Assembly (NCBI GenBank): GCA_019662005.1
Contig: JAIFWG010000011.1
Location: forward strand, 1 to 12,426
Direction of reading: 5' to 3'
Source: Candidatus Parcubacteria bacterium
Lineage (GTDB): Bacteria > Patescibacteriota > Minisyncoccia > 2-02-FULL-40-12 > GWA2-44-9
DNA length: 12,426 nt
In this document: positions 1 to 5,497 of the stretch, in pieces
How the letters are laid out: every line of letters begins with the position of its first letter
Numbering within the stretch: the first letter of the stretch is position 1
Notes under the pieces: model-generated
Databases searched by the model: none
Seen by the model: only the letters and a program-made list of their open reading frames with translations
What the model was told of the DNA's origin: nothing
Position numbers and translations under genes: made by a program

Positions 1-165
1 GGGGGGAATTCTTGCTATCACTCTGCGACTGCGGGAATATTTGATTGTTCCAATATCTTCACCGTACTTGCTGCTTGCAGTTGCCAACCTTAGAACCGTA
101 GGATTTCTTGGGTGCTTGCGAAGAATAAAAACCTCATCTTCTTCGTTGAGCTTTTTTGTTTTCAC
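1..165 (-). CDS. Unidentified protein, 5' part only
   Basis: An open frame on the minus strand starts at a GTG (163-165) and stays open for 55 codons to the left edge, so the gene is truncated by the window. The start is fixed within a few codons because an in-frame TAG lies four codons upstream (176-178). The peptide is hydrophilic and charged: a Lys/Glu/Asp-rich opening (MKTKKLNEEDE), then FILRKHPRNPTVLRLATA and a basic patch SRSRRVIARI. I do not recognise the family; the basic stretch could contact nucleic acid, but that is a guess. No Shine-Dalgarno sequence precedes the GTG. The start lies only 10 bases after the 34-base dyad element that ends the neighbouring CARDB gene, so that element may also carry its promoter. 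The complementary strand is also open here, so coding on the minus strand is likely rather than certain. Confidence 0.45.
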   Translation of the reverse strand, partial: MKTKKLNEEDEVFILRKHPRNPTVLRLATASSKYGEDIGTIKYSRSRRVIARIPP

Positions 166-175
166 TGTGAAAGCC

Positions 176-209
176 TAAACAAAATACCACGAAAGTGGTA
201 TTTTGTAAA
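176..209 (-). terminator. Dyad terminator / possible promoter-operator, copy 1 of a 34-base element
   Basis: An 11-bp perfect stem (CAAAATACCAC against GTGGTATTTTG, 180-205) with a four-base loop lies 21 bases after the stop of the CARDB gene and is T-rich on its 3' side in the minus direction, as expected of a bidirectional intrinsic terminator. The whole 34 bases, including flanks that do not pair well, recur exactly in inverted orientation at 1764-1797. Read on the minus strand, the element also contains TTTACA-N17-TATTTT, a plausible sigma70 promoter for the gene starting at 165. Confidence 0.65.
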
Positions 210-230
210 CTCTTGAATATTTAGTAGAAA

Positions 231-1283
231 CTATGGAATACCGATAACTGTTGCGGCGTTATCGTATTCATTGACTTCGTTGAATATGTTGTTTGGGTCA
301 GATATCACAGTAACATTGTAAACAGTGTCAGGGGTATAGGTTAAGTTCCACGTGCTATAGGGCCAAGCAATAGGGGCACATTTACCAGACGCGTAGGCAC
401 CAGGGACATCAAGATCTTTGCTTATTCCGTTTACCGTTATTTTGACTGGGTAACTTGGTAGATTCGTTGTGCCTAGGTTACATGCTGTAATTTGTATTCC
501 GGTGTTTTTCATTAGGATGCTTCTAACTGCAAGATGGGTCCCAGTAATGGCCGGAACTTTTAAGGTTGCTGTGGTGTTGCTGAGAGGATACTGTAATTGA
601 CTGCTCTTATAAATATTTGTTGGGTCCATAAGTACTACTGCAGTAAAAGTACTTCCTGAGTCATAGGAAAGACCCCAACCCTCATACAAGAACTTTTCTG
701 TGCTGCATGCACCTGCTTTGTGTGCATCCAAGATGTCAAAATCTCTATTTATGCCGTTAAGTCTTATGCGGATAGGAAACACAGGAACATCAGTCTGGCT
801 TTGATTGCAGAAATTGGCGGTCACTCCTGTATTATCAAGCGTCATATTTGGAACAGTAAAATTAACCTTCCAGTCAGAGGAAATAGAGTGAGCGGAGCAG
901 CTATAGATTGAATTAAGTTTTGCTCTGCTCAATTTTCCAAAGCGACCAGTGCCAGATGAGAGTTTAACTGGTGCTAATGTTGCTGAAGAATATTTTTCTT
1001 GGAAACCTTTAACAGCAGCAGTTGTGCCTGAACCATACGTACCATATTCTGATGGATCAATTGAATAACCTTCTTTTTGCAAAAAGAACTGGAGAAATCT
1101 TACGCCAGCATCCTTGCTGCGAGGATTAAGGTTTTTATCAAAGTCATAACATGACAACGGGCTAGACGGACTCATTGAAGACGCAGATAGGGGAACTACT
1201 GCTGCTGATGAGTCATGAACCAAAAGTCCTGAGAACAAAAAGACTGACAGAGCGACTAACAAAAACTTGCTATATTTAGACAT
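231..1283 (-). CDS. Secreted peptidoglycan-binding-like protein with two CARDB repeats
   Basis: A 350-residue protein with a Sec signal peptide: basic MSKYSK, hydrophobic FLLVALSVFLFSGLLV, and a probable cleavage site after HDSSAA near residue 28. Residues 45-129 resemble a PG_binding_1 domain, with a VRFLQFFLQKEGY helix followed by YGTYGSGTTAAVKGFQEKY. Two beta-rich CARDB-like repeats follow (about 138-246 and 250-350), each with a NTG(V/I) turn, an LNGI/VNGI strand and a DP(T/N)NI(Y/F) segment. Each repeat has a Cys pair at identical spacing (C159/C193 and C268/C302); C45 and C129 bracket the first domain, so three extracytoplasmic disulfides are predicted. It probably sits on the cell surface and binds wall or another protein; no catalytic motif is seen. 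ATG at 1281-1283 has no Shine-Dalgarno sequence. A TATAAT at 1359-1364 (minus) without a clear -35 could start a leader of about 70 bases holding an 11-bp hairpin. Confidence 0.85.
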   Translation of the reverse strand: MSKYSKFLLVALSVFLFSGLLVHDSSAAVVPLSASSMSPSSPLSCYDFDKNLNPRSKDAGVRFLQFFLQKEGYSIDPSEYGTYGSGTTAAVKGFQEKYSSATLAPVKLSSGTGRFGKLSRAKLNSIYSCSAHSISSDWKVNFTVPNMTLDNTGVTANFCNQSQTDVPVFPIRIRLNGINRDFDILDAHKAGACSTEKFLYEGWGLSYDSGSTFTAVVLMDPTNIYKSSQLQYPLSNTTATLKVPAITGTHLAVRSILMKNTGIQITACNLGTTNLPSYPVKITVNGISKDLDVPGAYASGKCAPIAWPYSTWNLTYTPDTVYNVTVISDPNNIFNEVNEYDNAATVIGIP

Positions 1284-1301
1284 AAAGTGGGCAGCTTAGT
1301 A

Positions 1302-1326
1302 AAGATTTTGTTAAAAACAAAATCTT
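1302..1326 (-). repeat. Hairpin in the leader of the CARDB gene
   Basis: A perfect 11-bp inverted repeat (AAGATTTTGTT / AACAAAATCTT) with a three-base loop lies 18 bases upstream of the CARDB start codon. It is A+T-rich and not followed by a T-run, so it is a poor terminator. It could stabilise the mRNA or modulate initiation. The function is inferred only from position. Confidence 0.5.
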
Positions 1327-1393
1327 GTTTAAGTCGCTTTAGATTAATTGCTTTCTTTATTATAAGTCATTTAAAGCTTTCTTTTTATATTGT

Positions 1394-1402
1394 TGTGGAT
1401 AA
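1394..1402 (-). promoter_or_regulatory. Single perfect DnaA-box sequence
   Basis: TTATCCACA on the minus strand is the consensus high-affinity DnaA 9-mer. It lies in the A+T-rich gap between the CARDB start and the initiator tRNA terminator. I see no second box beside it and no dnaA/dnaN genes, so it may be a chance match or a titration site; it is not called an origin. Confidence 0.3.
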
Positions 1403-1445
1403 GATTGTAAAAAGAACCGCATTGGCGGATTAAGATCCACGCCAC

Positions 1446-1488
1446 AAAATAATACAAAACACCCGTAGCGGGTGTTTTGTATTATTTT
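1446..1488 (-). terminator. Intrinsic terminator after the initiator tRNA
   Basis: A perfect 20-bp inverted repeat (1446-1465 against 1469-1488) with a TAG loop has a G+C core (CACCCG/CGGGTG) and A/T arms that give a T-rich 3' side on either strand. It lies 48 bases downstream of the minus-strand tRNA and separates it from the CARDB gene. It would work in both directions. Confidence 0.85.
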
Positions 1489-1536
1489 AACTTGTGACCT
1501 ACTCTTCGCTCCGGCCACTTCGCCTTCGGATTCTTG

Positions 1537-1608
1537 TTGCGGGGGTGGGATTCGAACCCACGACCTCCGGGTTATGAGCCCGGCACGCTGCCGCTGCGCT
1601 ACCCCGCG
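1537..1608 (-). tRNA. Initiator tRNA-Met (CAU)
   Basis: The cloverleaf folds completely. Acceptor CGCGGGG (1608-1602) pairs with CCCCGCA except for the C1-A72 mismatch that marks bacterial initiators. The D-arm is GCGC/GCGT with a G10-U25 wobble. The anticodon stem CCGGG/CCCGG carries the three consecutive G-C pairs next to the loop CTCATAA (anticodon at 1574-1576). The T-arm is GTGGG-TTCGAAT-CCCAC. The discriminator is A at 1537, and CCA is not encoded (CAA follows), so a CCA-adding enzyme is required. The 11-24 pair is C-G rather than the purine-pyrimidine pair usual in bacterial initiators; identity still rests on C1-A72 and the GGG/CCC stem. A consensus-like promoter lies just upstream and a strong terminator downstream. 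Confidence 0.95.
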
Positions 1609-1620
1609 ATCTGTTTAGTT

Positions 1621-1648
1621 ATTATACTACAAGCATTGAATTAATCAA
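1621..1648 (-). promoter_or_regulatory. Promoter of the initiator tRNA
   Basis: Reading leftward, TTGATT (1648-1643), a 16-base spacer and a perfect TATAAT (1626-1621) place the start near 1614, about six bases before the mature tRNA end. Its -35 is one base away from the -35 of the divergent tRNA promoter. Confidence 0.7.
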
Positions 1649-1664
1649 GAAAATCCAATATAAT
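1636..1664 (+). promoter_or_regulatory. Promoter of the second CAU tRNA
   Basis: TTGAAT (1636-1641), a 17-base spacer and a perfect TATAAT (1659-1664) predict a start near 1671, seven bases before the tRNA 5' end. It is back to back with the promoter of the initiator tRNA. Confidence 0.75.
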
Positions 1665-1677
1665 ATAGAATATCAAT

Positions 1678-1750
1678 GTCGGCGTAGCTCAGGGGTTAGA
1701 GCGGAGCATTCATAACGCTCAGGTCGGTGGTTCAATTCCACCCGCCGACA
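1678..1750 (+). tRNA. tRNA-Met (CAU), probably elongator
   Basis: The cloverleaf is 73 bases: acceptor GTCGGCG/CGCCGAC with seven perfect pairs, D-stem GCTC/GAGC, anticodon stem GAGCA/CGCTC, loop TTCATAA with anticodon CAT at 1711-1713, and T-arm GGTGG-TTCAATT-CCACC. The discriminator is A1750 and CCA is not encoded. G1-C72 is paired, so this is not an initiator. The last anticodon-stem pair is an A31-C39 mismatch (1708 and 1716). The overall look is of an elongator tRNA-Met. A CAU tRNA can also be the lysidine-modified tRNA-Ile that reads AUA, which sequence inspection alone does not exclude. Confidence 0.93.
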
Positions 1751-1763
1751 CAAATTCATATTC

Positions 1764-1797
1764 TTTACAAAATACCACTTTCGTGGTATTTTGTTTA
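1764..1797 (+). terminator. Dyad terminator / possible promoter-operator, copy 2 of a 34-base element
   Basis: Identical over 34 bases to the reverse complement of 176-209. The stem is 1768-1778 against 1783-1793, starting 17 bases after the tRNA-Met 3' end, and the 3' side reads TATTTTGTTTA, so it can terminate the tRNA transcript. It also contains TTTACA (1764-1769), a 17-base spacer and TATTTT (1787-1792), which would start transcription near 1799, just before the ATG at 1811. A repressor bound to the palindrome would cover the whole promoter. Confidence 0.65.
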
Positions 1798-1810
1798 CGC
1801 GCAGGTTAAA

Positions 1811-2356
1811 ATGAAAATAATCTTTTCAGTTTTGACTTTTTGCATTGTTGCTTTTTCTGTTTTGAAAGCCGGCGGACTTTACGAACTTTTACAAAAAAAT
1901 GACACTCTGTTCTTTTTTTGTGGCCTGCTTTCTATTTTTTTCTTGGTTATACTTTGGGGAGCCTATTATGACAAAGAAGTTGCCAGAGTTCCAAGTATTC
2001 TTTTTATTTTTCCGCTCATCCTATCCCTAGTTCTTTTAGCAGATGCTTCATGGAACATTGAGGGTTACGGGATCGTTATGGATAATAATCACGATCTTGG
2101 ATACCCAGCAAGTCTAACAGGGAAGGAAAAGGGGCTGGTTTTGGAAGTTTCTGAAGCAAGAAAGGGTTTTCCATTTTTTATGAGTAGGGCAGACACAAGT
2201 GACATGAATAAAGTTGTCATTGCATATATTCATCCAGAAAGATTCAGTGTTGGGCAAAAGGTTAAATTTCGTTCATTTGTGTTTACTGCACCGACAATTA
2301 ACGCCTTCGCATTCCTAGAGAGCGATAGTCCGTTTTCATATATCACTATTAAATAG
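1811..2356 (+). CDS. Small membrane protein of unknown function
   Basis: The protein has 181 residues if it starts at ATG 1811 (MKIIFSVLTF); the frame is open further upstream, but that extension runs through the tRNA and terminator and is rejected. Three hydrophobic segments fill the first half: about 1-20, 32-53 (LFFFCGLLSIFFLVILWGAY) and 62-81 (VPSILFIFPLILSLVLLADA). The second half (about 84-181) is soluble and beta-rich, with GLVLEVSEARKG and VVIAYIHPERFSVGQKVKF, perhaps a small barrel facing outside or inside; no family is recognised. AGG lies seven bases before the ATG, one of the few Shine-Dalgarno-like signals in the window. The only promoter I see is inside the 34-base dyad just upstream. 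An intrinsic terminator follows five bases after the stop, so the gene is monocistronic. Confidence 0.75.
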   Translation: MKIIFSVLTFCIVAFSVLKAGGLYELLQKNDTLFFFCGLLSIFFLVILWGAYYDKEVARVPSILFIFPLILSLVLLADASWNIEGYGIVMDNNHDLGYPASLTGKEKGLVLEVSEARKGFPFFMSRADTSDMNKVVIAYIHPERFSVGQKVKFRSFVFTAPTINAFAFLESDSPFSYITIK

Positions 2357-2360
2357 AACC

Positions 2361-2380
2361 GCGGCACTTGTGCCGCTTTT
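2361..2380 (+). terminator. Intrinsic terminator after the small membrane protein
   Basis: GCGGCA (2361-2366), loop CTTG, TGCCGC (2371-2376) and TTTT form a short G+C-rich hairpin with a T-run, starting five bases after the stop codon. Confidence 0.8.
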
Positions 2381-2447
2381 AATTTACAAAAGTCTGAGAT
2401 TCGAGTATATTCAGTAATACTTACATGTTCATCCTGTCTTTATAAAA

Positions 2448-2456
2448 TGGTAAGAT
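2448..2456 (+). promoter_or_regulatory. Possible extended -10 promoter of the long operon
   Basis: TGG followed by TAAGAT (2451-2456) resembles an extended -10 element; no good -35 is present, and a rival TATAAA lies at 2441-2446. A start about seven bases downstream falls at or next to the ATG of the M16 gene (2465), which has no Shine-Dalgarno sequence. The mRNA may therefore be leaderless. Confidence 0.35.
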
Positions 2457-2464
2457 AAGTAAAT

Positions 2465-3748
2465 ATGGAACAATCTCGATTTAATTATCAGTTTGATAAA
2501 TTTGATTCAGGCCTTCGGTTGTTGACGGTTCCTATGGAAGGGACCAAAACAGCTACTGTTTTGGTTTTAGTTGGCACAGGTTCTAAATATGAAACCAAAG
2601 ACATCAATGGCATTTCCCATTTTTTGGAGCACATGATGTTTAAAGGCACAACCAAGCGTCCTGGATATTTAGATATTTCTCGAGAGCTAGAATCAATCGG
2701 TGCACAGTTTAACGCGTTTACCTCAAAGGAGTATACGGGCTACTATGCTAAAGCAAGTGCCGAGAAGATAGACGTTATCATGGATGTCATCTTTGATATT
2801 TATTTAAATTCAAAACTAGACGAGAATGCGATCAAGGTGGAACGAAATGTAATCGTCGAAGAAATTAATATGTATAAAGATGACCCACCTCGCTACGCAG
2901 GGGATCTCTTTGAGCAACTCCTTTATGGTGATCAGCCTGCTGGTTGGGATGTCGCCGGGGACAAGGACACAGTCCTTAAAATGAAGCAGGAAGATTTTGT
3001 AAATTACTTTAATACTCACTACATTGCTGAAAACACAATTGTAGCAATTGCTGGCAATATCGATCAGGAAGCGATAAAGAGAAAAGTAGAAGCGATGTTT
3101 GAAAACATTCGCCAAGGAAAAAAATTCGATAAATTGGCCGTCAGAGAAGAGCAAAACGGTCCAGCTGTAAAAATATTTAACAAAGTCACAGATCAGACCC
3201 ATTTTATTTTGGGCTTTCGTTCTTATCATATGAAAGACCCACGCAGATATCCGCTAGCAGTATTGAGCAGCATACTTGGTGGGGGCATGAGCTCGCGGTT
3301 ATTTGATGAAGTCAGAGAGAAGCGTGGGTTGGCATATTATGTTTCAGCAGGTCAGCAAGACTACACTGATACGGGGTACTTTGCTGTTTCAGCTGGTGTA
3401 AATAACGAAAGAGTGTTTGAAGCGATCGAGGTTATTATGGCTGAATTAAAAAAAGTTAAGAGAGAAGGAGTTACACCGCTAGAGCTCCGGCAAGCCATTG
3501 ATAAAGCGATAGGCCGCACAGCATTGGCTCTGGAACATTCTGACACTGTAGCCGAAGTCTTTGCTGAAAAGGCATTATTCATGGATAAAGTTTTGACACC
3601 TGACGAAGAGCTCGATAAAATTAAGAAAGTGACGCTCGCTGATATTATGCAGGTAGCGTCAGAAGTGTTTGATGAATCTAAATTAAATCTCGCGTTGGTC
3701 GGGCCATTTACTGATGAGGCCCCATTTAAAAACATATTGAAGCTGTAA
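2465..3748 (+). CDS. M16 family zinc metallopeptidase (pitrilysin/processing-peptidase type)
   Basis: The 427-residue length is right for a single-chain bacterial M16B peptidase, which works as a two-domain clamshell on short unfolded peptides. The inverted zinc motif HFLEH is at residues 52-56: H52 and H56 are zinc ligands and E55 is the catalytic base. The third ligand is E132 in NVIVEEINMY, at the usual distance of about 76 residues. The C-terminal half has REKRGLAYYVSAG, the conserved Arg/Tyr substrate-binding motif. There is no signal peptide, so it is probably cytoplasmic. All key residues are present, so it should be active rather than the inactive partner of a pair; no second M16 gene is seen here. 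The ATG has no Shine-Dalgarno sequence and may begin a leaderless transcript. Four bases separate the stop from the next start, so it heads the operon continuing through the AI-2E permease, rsmI and metG. Confidence 0.93.
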   Translation: MEQSRFNYQFDKFDSGLRLLTVPMEGTKTATVLVLVGTGSKYETKDINGISHFLEHMMFKGTTKRPGYLDISRELESIGAQFNAFTSKEYTGYYAKASAEKIDVIMDVIFDIYLNSKLDENAIKVERNVIVEEINMYKDDPPRYAGDLFEQLLYGDQPAGWDVAGDKDTVLKMKQEDFVNYFNTHYIAENTIVAIAGNIDQEAIKRKVEAMFENIRQGKKFDKLAVREEQNGPAVKIFNKVTDQTHFILGFRSYHMKDPRRYPLAVLSSILGGGMSSRLFDEVREKRGLAYYVSAGQQDYTDTGYFAVSAGVNNERVFEAIEVIMAELKKVKREGVTPLELRQAIDKAIGRTALALEHSDTVAEVFAEKALFMDKVLTPDEELDKIKKVTLADIMQVASEVFDESKLNLALVGPFTDEAPFKNILKL

Positions 3749-3752
3749 TTTG

Positions 3753-4793
3753 ATGGAGAGAACCCAATTAGATATTTCTACCGGCAGCGTTTTGCGAGCT
3801 ATTTTACTCGTACTCTTTTTTATTTTCCTTTACGTCTTGAAAGACGTATTAATTATTTTCTTATTTGCGCTTATTATTGCGTCGGCGATTTCGCCCTTTG
3901 CTAACTGGCTTGATGAAAAAAGATTTCCACGTTTGGTCGGCGTCTTGGGCCTTTATTTAGTAGTGCTCGGATTGGTGCTTCTAGTATTTTCGATGGTTGT
4001 TCCTTATATCTCAAGCGATATTAACCAATTGGTTAATAGTTTGCCTAAAGTAGTAGAAGGAGTTTCTAACTCTTTGGAACAAGCTCAACAAGGTTCCCCT
4101 CAATACTTAGATTTCTTGGGAGAATTACAAAATCTGCTTGGTGGTCTTTCTACATATCTCCAGCAGGCGTCCCAGTCAGTGGCAGGATTAATTGTCAGTA
4201 TATTCGGCGGCATATTTTCATTCATTGCTATTTTGATTATATCTTTCTATCTTGCCGTAACTCGCAAGGGCATTGAAAACTTTCTAGGATCGGTAGTGCC
4301 AGAAAAATACGAAGATTATGTGATTGGATTGTGGAAACGAGCCGAAGTTAAGGTGGGTAAGTGGCTCCAAGGACAGTTATTGCTGGGGTTAATCGTGGGA
4401 CTTGTAGTGTACATCGGCTTATCGCTTATGCATATTAAGTACGCATTGATTTTGGGAATCCTTATGATGTTCCTGGAATTGGTCCCAATGGTTGGTCCAG
4501 TCATTGCTGCGATTCCTTCTGCGTTTCTTGCTTTTCTGCAGTCACCAAGTCTTGGGCTCTGGGTAATTGTATTTTATGTAGTAGTTCAGCAGCTAGAAAA
4601 TCATATTTTAGTACCACTAATTTTAGGTAAGACGCTAAACCTTAATCCAATTGTAGTAATCATCGCCTTGCTGGTGGGAGAACAACTTGCTGGTATTCCA
4701 GGAATGATTCTATCTGTGCCAATGGCTACTATTATAGTAGAGATGCTCGATGATTTGGCTAAGCAAAAAGAATCTCGCAAAGCCAGCGCTTAA
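3753..4793 (+). CDS. AI-2E family transporter (membrane permease)
   Basis: A 346-residue polytopic membrane protein of the AI-2E/UPF0118 family, which includes exporters of autoinducer-2 and Na+/H+ antiporters; the substrate cannot be read from sequence. Hydrophobic segments lie at about 12-28, 30-48, 61-86, 143-170, 207-226, 228-262, 266-280 and 297-330. A hydrophilic stretch (about 87-142, Gln/Ser/Leu-rich) sits between the third and fourth, as usual in this family. Conserved landmarks are ELVPMVGP (242-249) and QQLENHILVPLILGK (279-293). The ATG at 3753 is preferred over an in-frame TTG one codon earlier. It begins four bases after the peptidase stop and ends two bases before rsmI, so it is co-transcribed and probably translationally coupled; there is no Shine-Dalgarno sequence. 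The C-terminus is short and basic. Confidence 0.92.
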   Translation: MERTQLDISTGSVLRAILLVLFFIFLYVLKDVLIIFLFALIIASAISPFANWLDEKRFPRLVGVLGLYLVVLGLVLLVFSMVVPYISSDINQLVNSLPKVVEGVSNSLEQAQQGSPQYLDFLGELQNLLGGLSTYLQQASQSVAGLIVSIFGGIFSFIAILIISFYLAVTRKGIENFLGSVVPEKYEDYVIGLWKRAEVKVGKWLQGQLLLGLIVGLVVYIGLSLMHIKYALILGILMMFLELVPMVGPVIAAIPSAFLAFLQSPSLGLWVIVFYVVVQQLENHILVPLILGKTLNLNPIVVIIALLVGEQLAGIPGMILSVPMATIIVEMLDDLAKQKESRKASA

Positions 4794-4795
4794 GT

Positions 4796-5497
4796 ATGGC
4801 TACTCTTTATATCGTTGGAACTCCAATCGGAAATCTTGATGATCTCTCTATTCGCGCTGTAAGCGTGCTGAGCAATGTCGACATAATCCTGGCCGAAGAT
4901 ACCAGGGTGACTCGAAAACTTCTTGATCGATATAATATCAAAAAAGAAGTTATGATCTATCATCAGCACAGTGATCTTAAAAAAATTGCCCAAGTTGTCT
5001 CATTACTGGAACAGGGCAAAAACTTGGCATTAGTCTCTGATGCTGGAACTCCGGGAATTAATGACCCGGGCAATTTTTTAATTCACGAAATACTCAAAGA
5101 ATTGCCTGAAGTTAAAGTTGTGCCCATCCCTGGCGCAAACGCGGCTATAGCTTCACTATCAATCAGCGGATTTCCGACAGATACTTTTACTTTTTTAGGT
5201 TTTCCTCCTCACAAAAAAGGCCGACAGACATTTTTTAAAAATCTCGACACCATACCCCATACAGTGGTATTCTATGAGTCTAAGTACCGGATCATTAAGG
5301 CCTTAGAGGAATTAAAAAACATCAAGAACCCTCGTGACCTGATGGTCTCCCGTGAACTGACCAAGCAATTTGAAACTACATATCGCGGTACCGCCGAAGA
5401 AATTACGATGCGCCTAGGAAAAGAACCACTCGGTGAATTTGTAGTGGTGCTGGGACCGATTAAAAAACACAAGATAGAAATCAGTGATGAAGAATAA
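4796..5497 (+). CDS. rsmI: 16S rRNA (cytidine1402-2'-O)-methyltransferase RsmI
   Basis: RsmI uses S-adenosylmethionine to 2'-O-methylate C1402 of 16S rRNA in the decoding centre. This 233-residue protein shows the tetrapyrrole-methylase-type fold with all family landmarks: YIVGTPIGNLDDLS (5-18), ILAEDTRVTRKLL (about 31-43), VSDAGTPGINDPG (80-92), PIPGANAAIASLSISGFP (110-127) and FLGFPPHKKGRQ. The length is somewhat short of the usual 270-290 residues; the C-terminus ends soon after the last core strand (EFVVVLGPI), so the C-terminal extension found in many homologues is missing. It starts two bases after the AI-2E stop and overlaps metG by 11 bases. The rsmI/metG/tatD order is a known bacterial arrangement, which supports the assignment. 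Confidence 0.95.
   Translation: MATLYIVGTPIGNLDDLSIRAVSVLSNVDIILAEDTRVTRKLLDRYNIKKEVMIYHQHSDLKKIAQVVSLLEQGKNLALVSDAGTPGINDPGNFLIHEILKELPEVKVVPIPGANAAIASLSISGFPTDTFTFLGFPPHKKGRQTFFKNLDTIPHTVVFYESKYRIIKALEELKNIKNPRDLMVSRELTKQFETTYRGTAEEITMRLGKEPLGEFVVVLGPIKKHKIEISDEE

Noticed and set aside
2..178. Plus-strand open frame of 58 codons at the left edge
   Set aside because: It is rich in Leu/Ser with little amphipathic pattern and reads as the complement of the more protein-like minus-strand frame ending at 165.
720..911. Plus-strand 63-codon frame inside the CARDB gene
   Set aside because: It is antisense to a well-supported gene, with no promoter or recognisable protein character.
1384..1412. 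Replication origin
   Set aside because: Only one DnaA box, no box cluster, no dnaA/dnaN nearby, and strand skew could not be computed here.
1727..1810. 28-residue upstream extension of the small membrane protein
   Set aside because: It would be translated through the tRNA-Met 3' end and the dyad terminator; ATG 1811 has an AGG site and a normal hydrophobic start.
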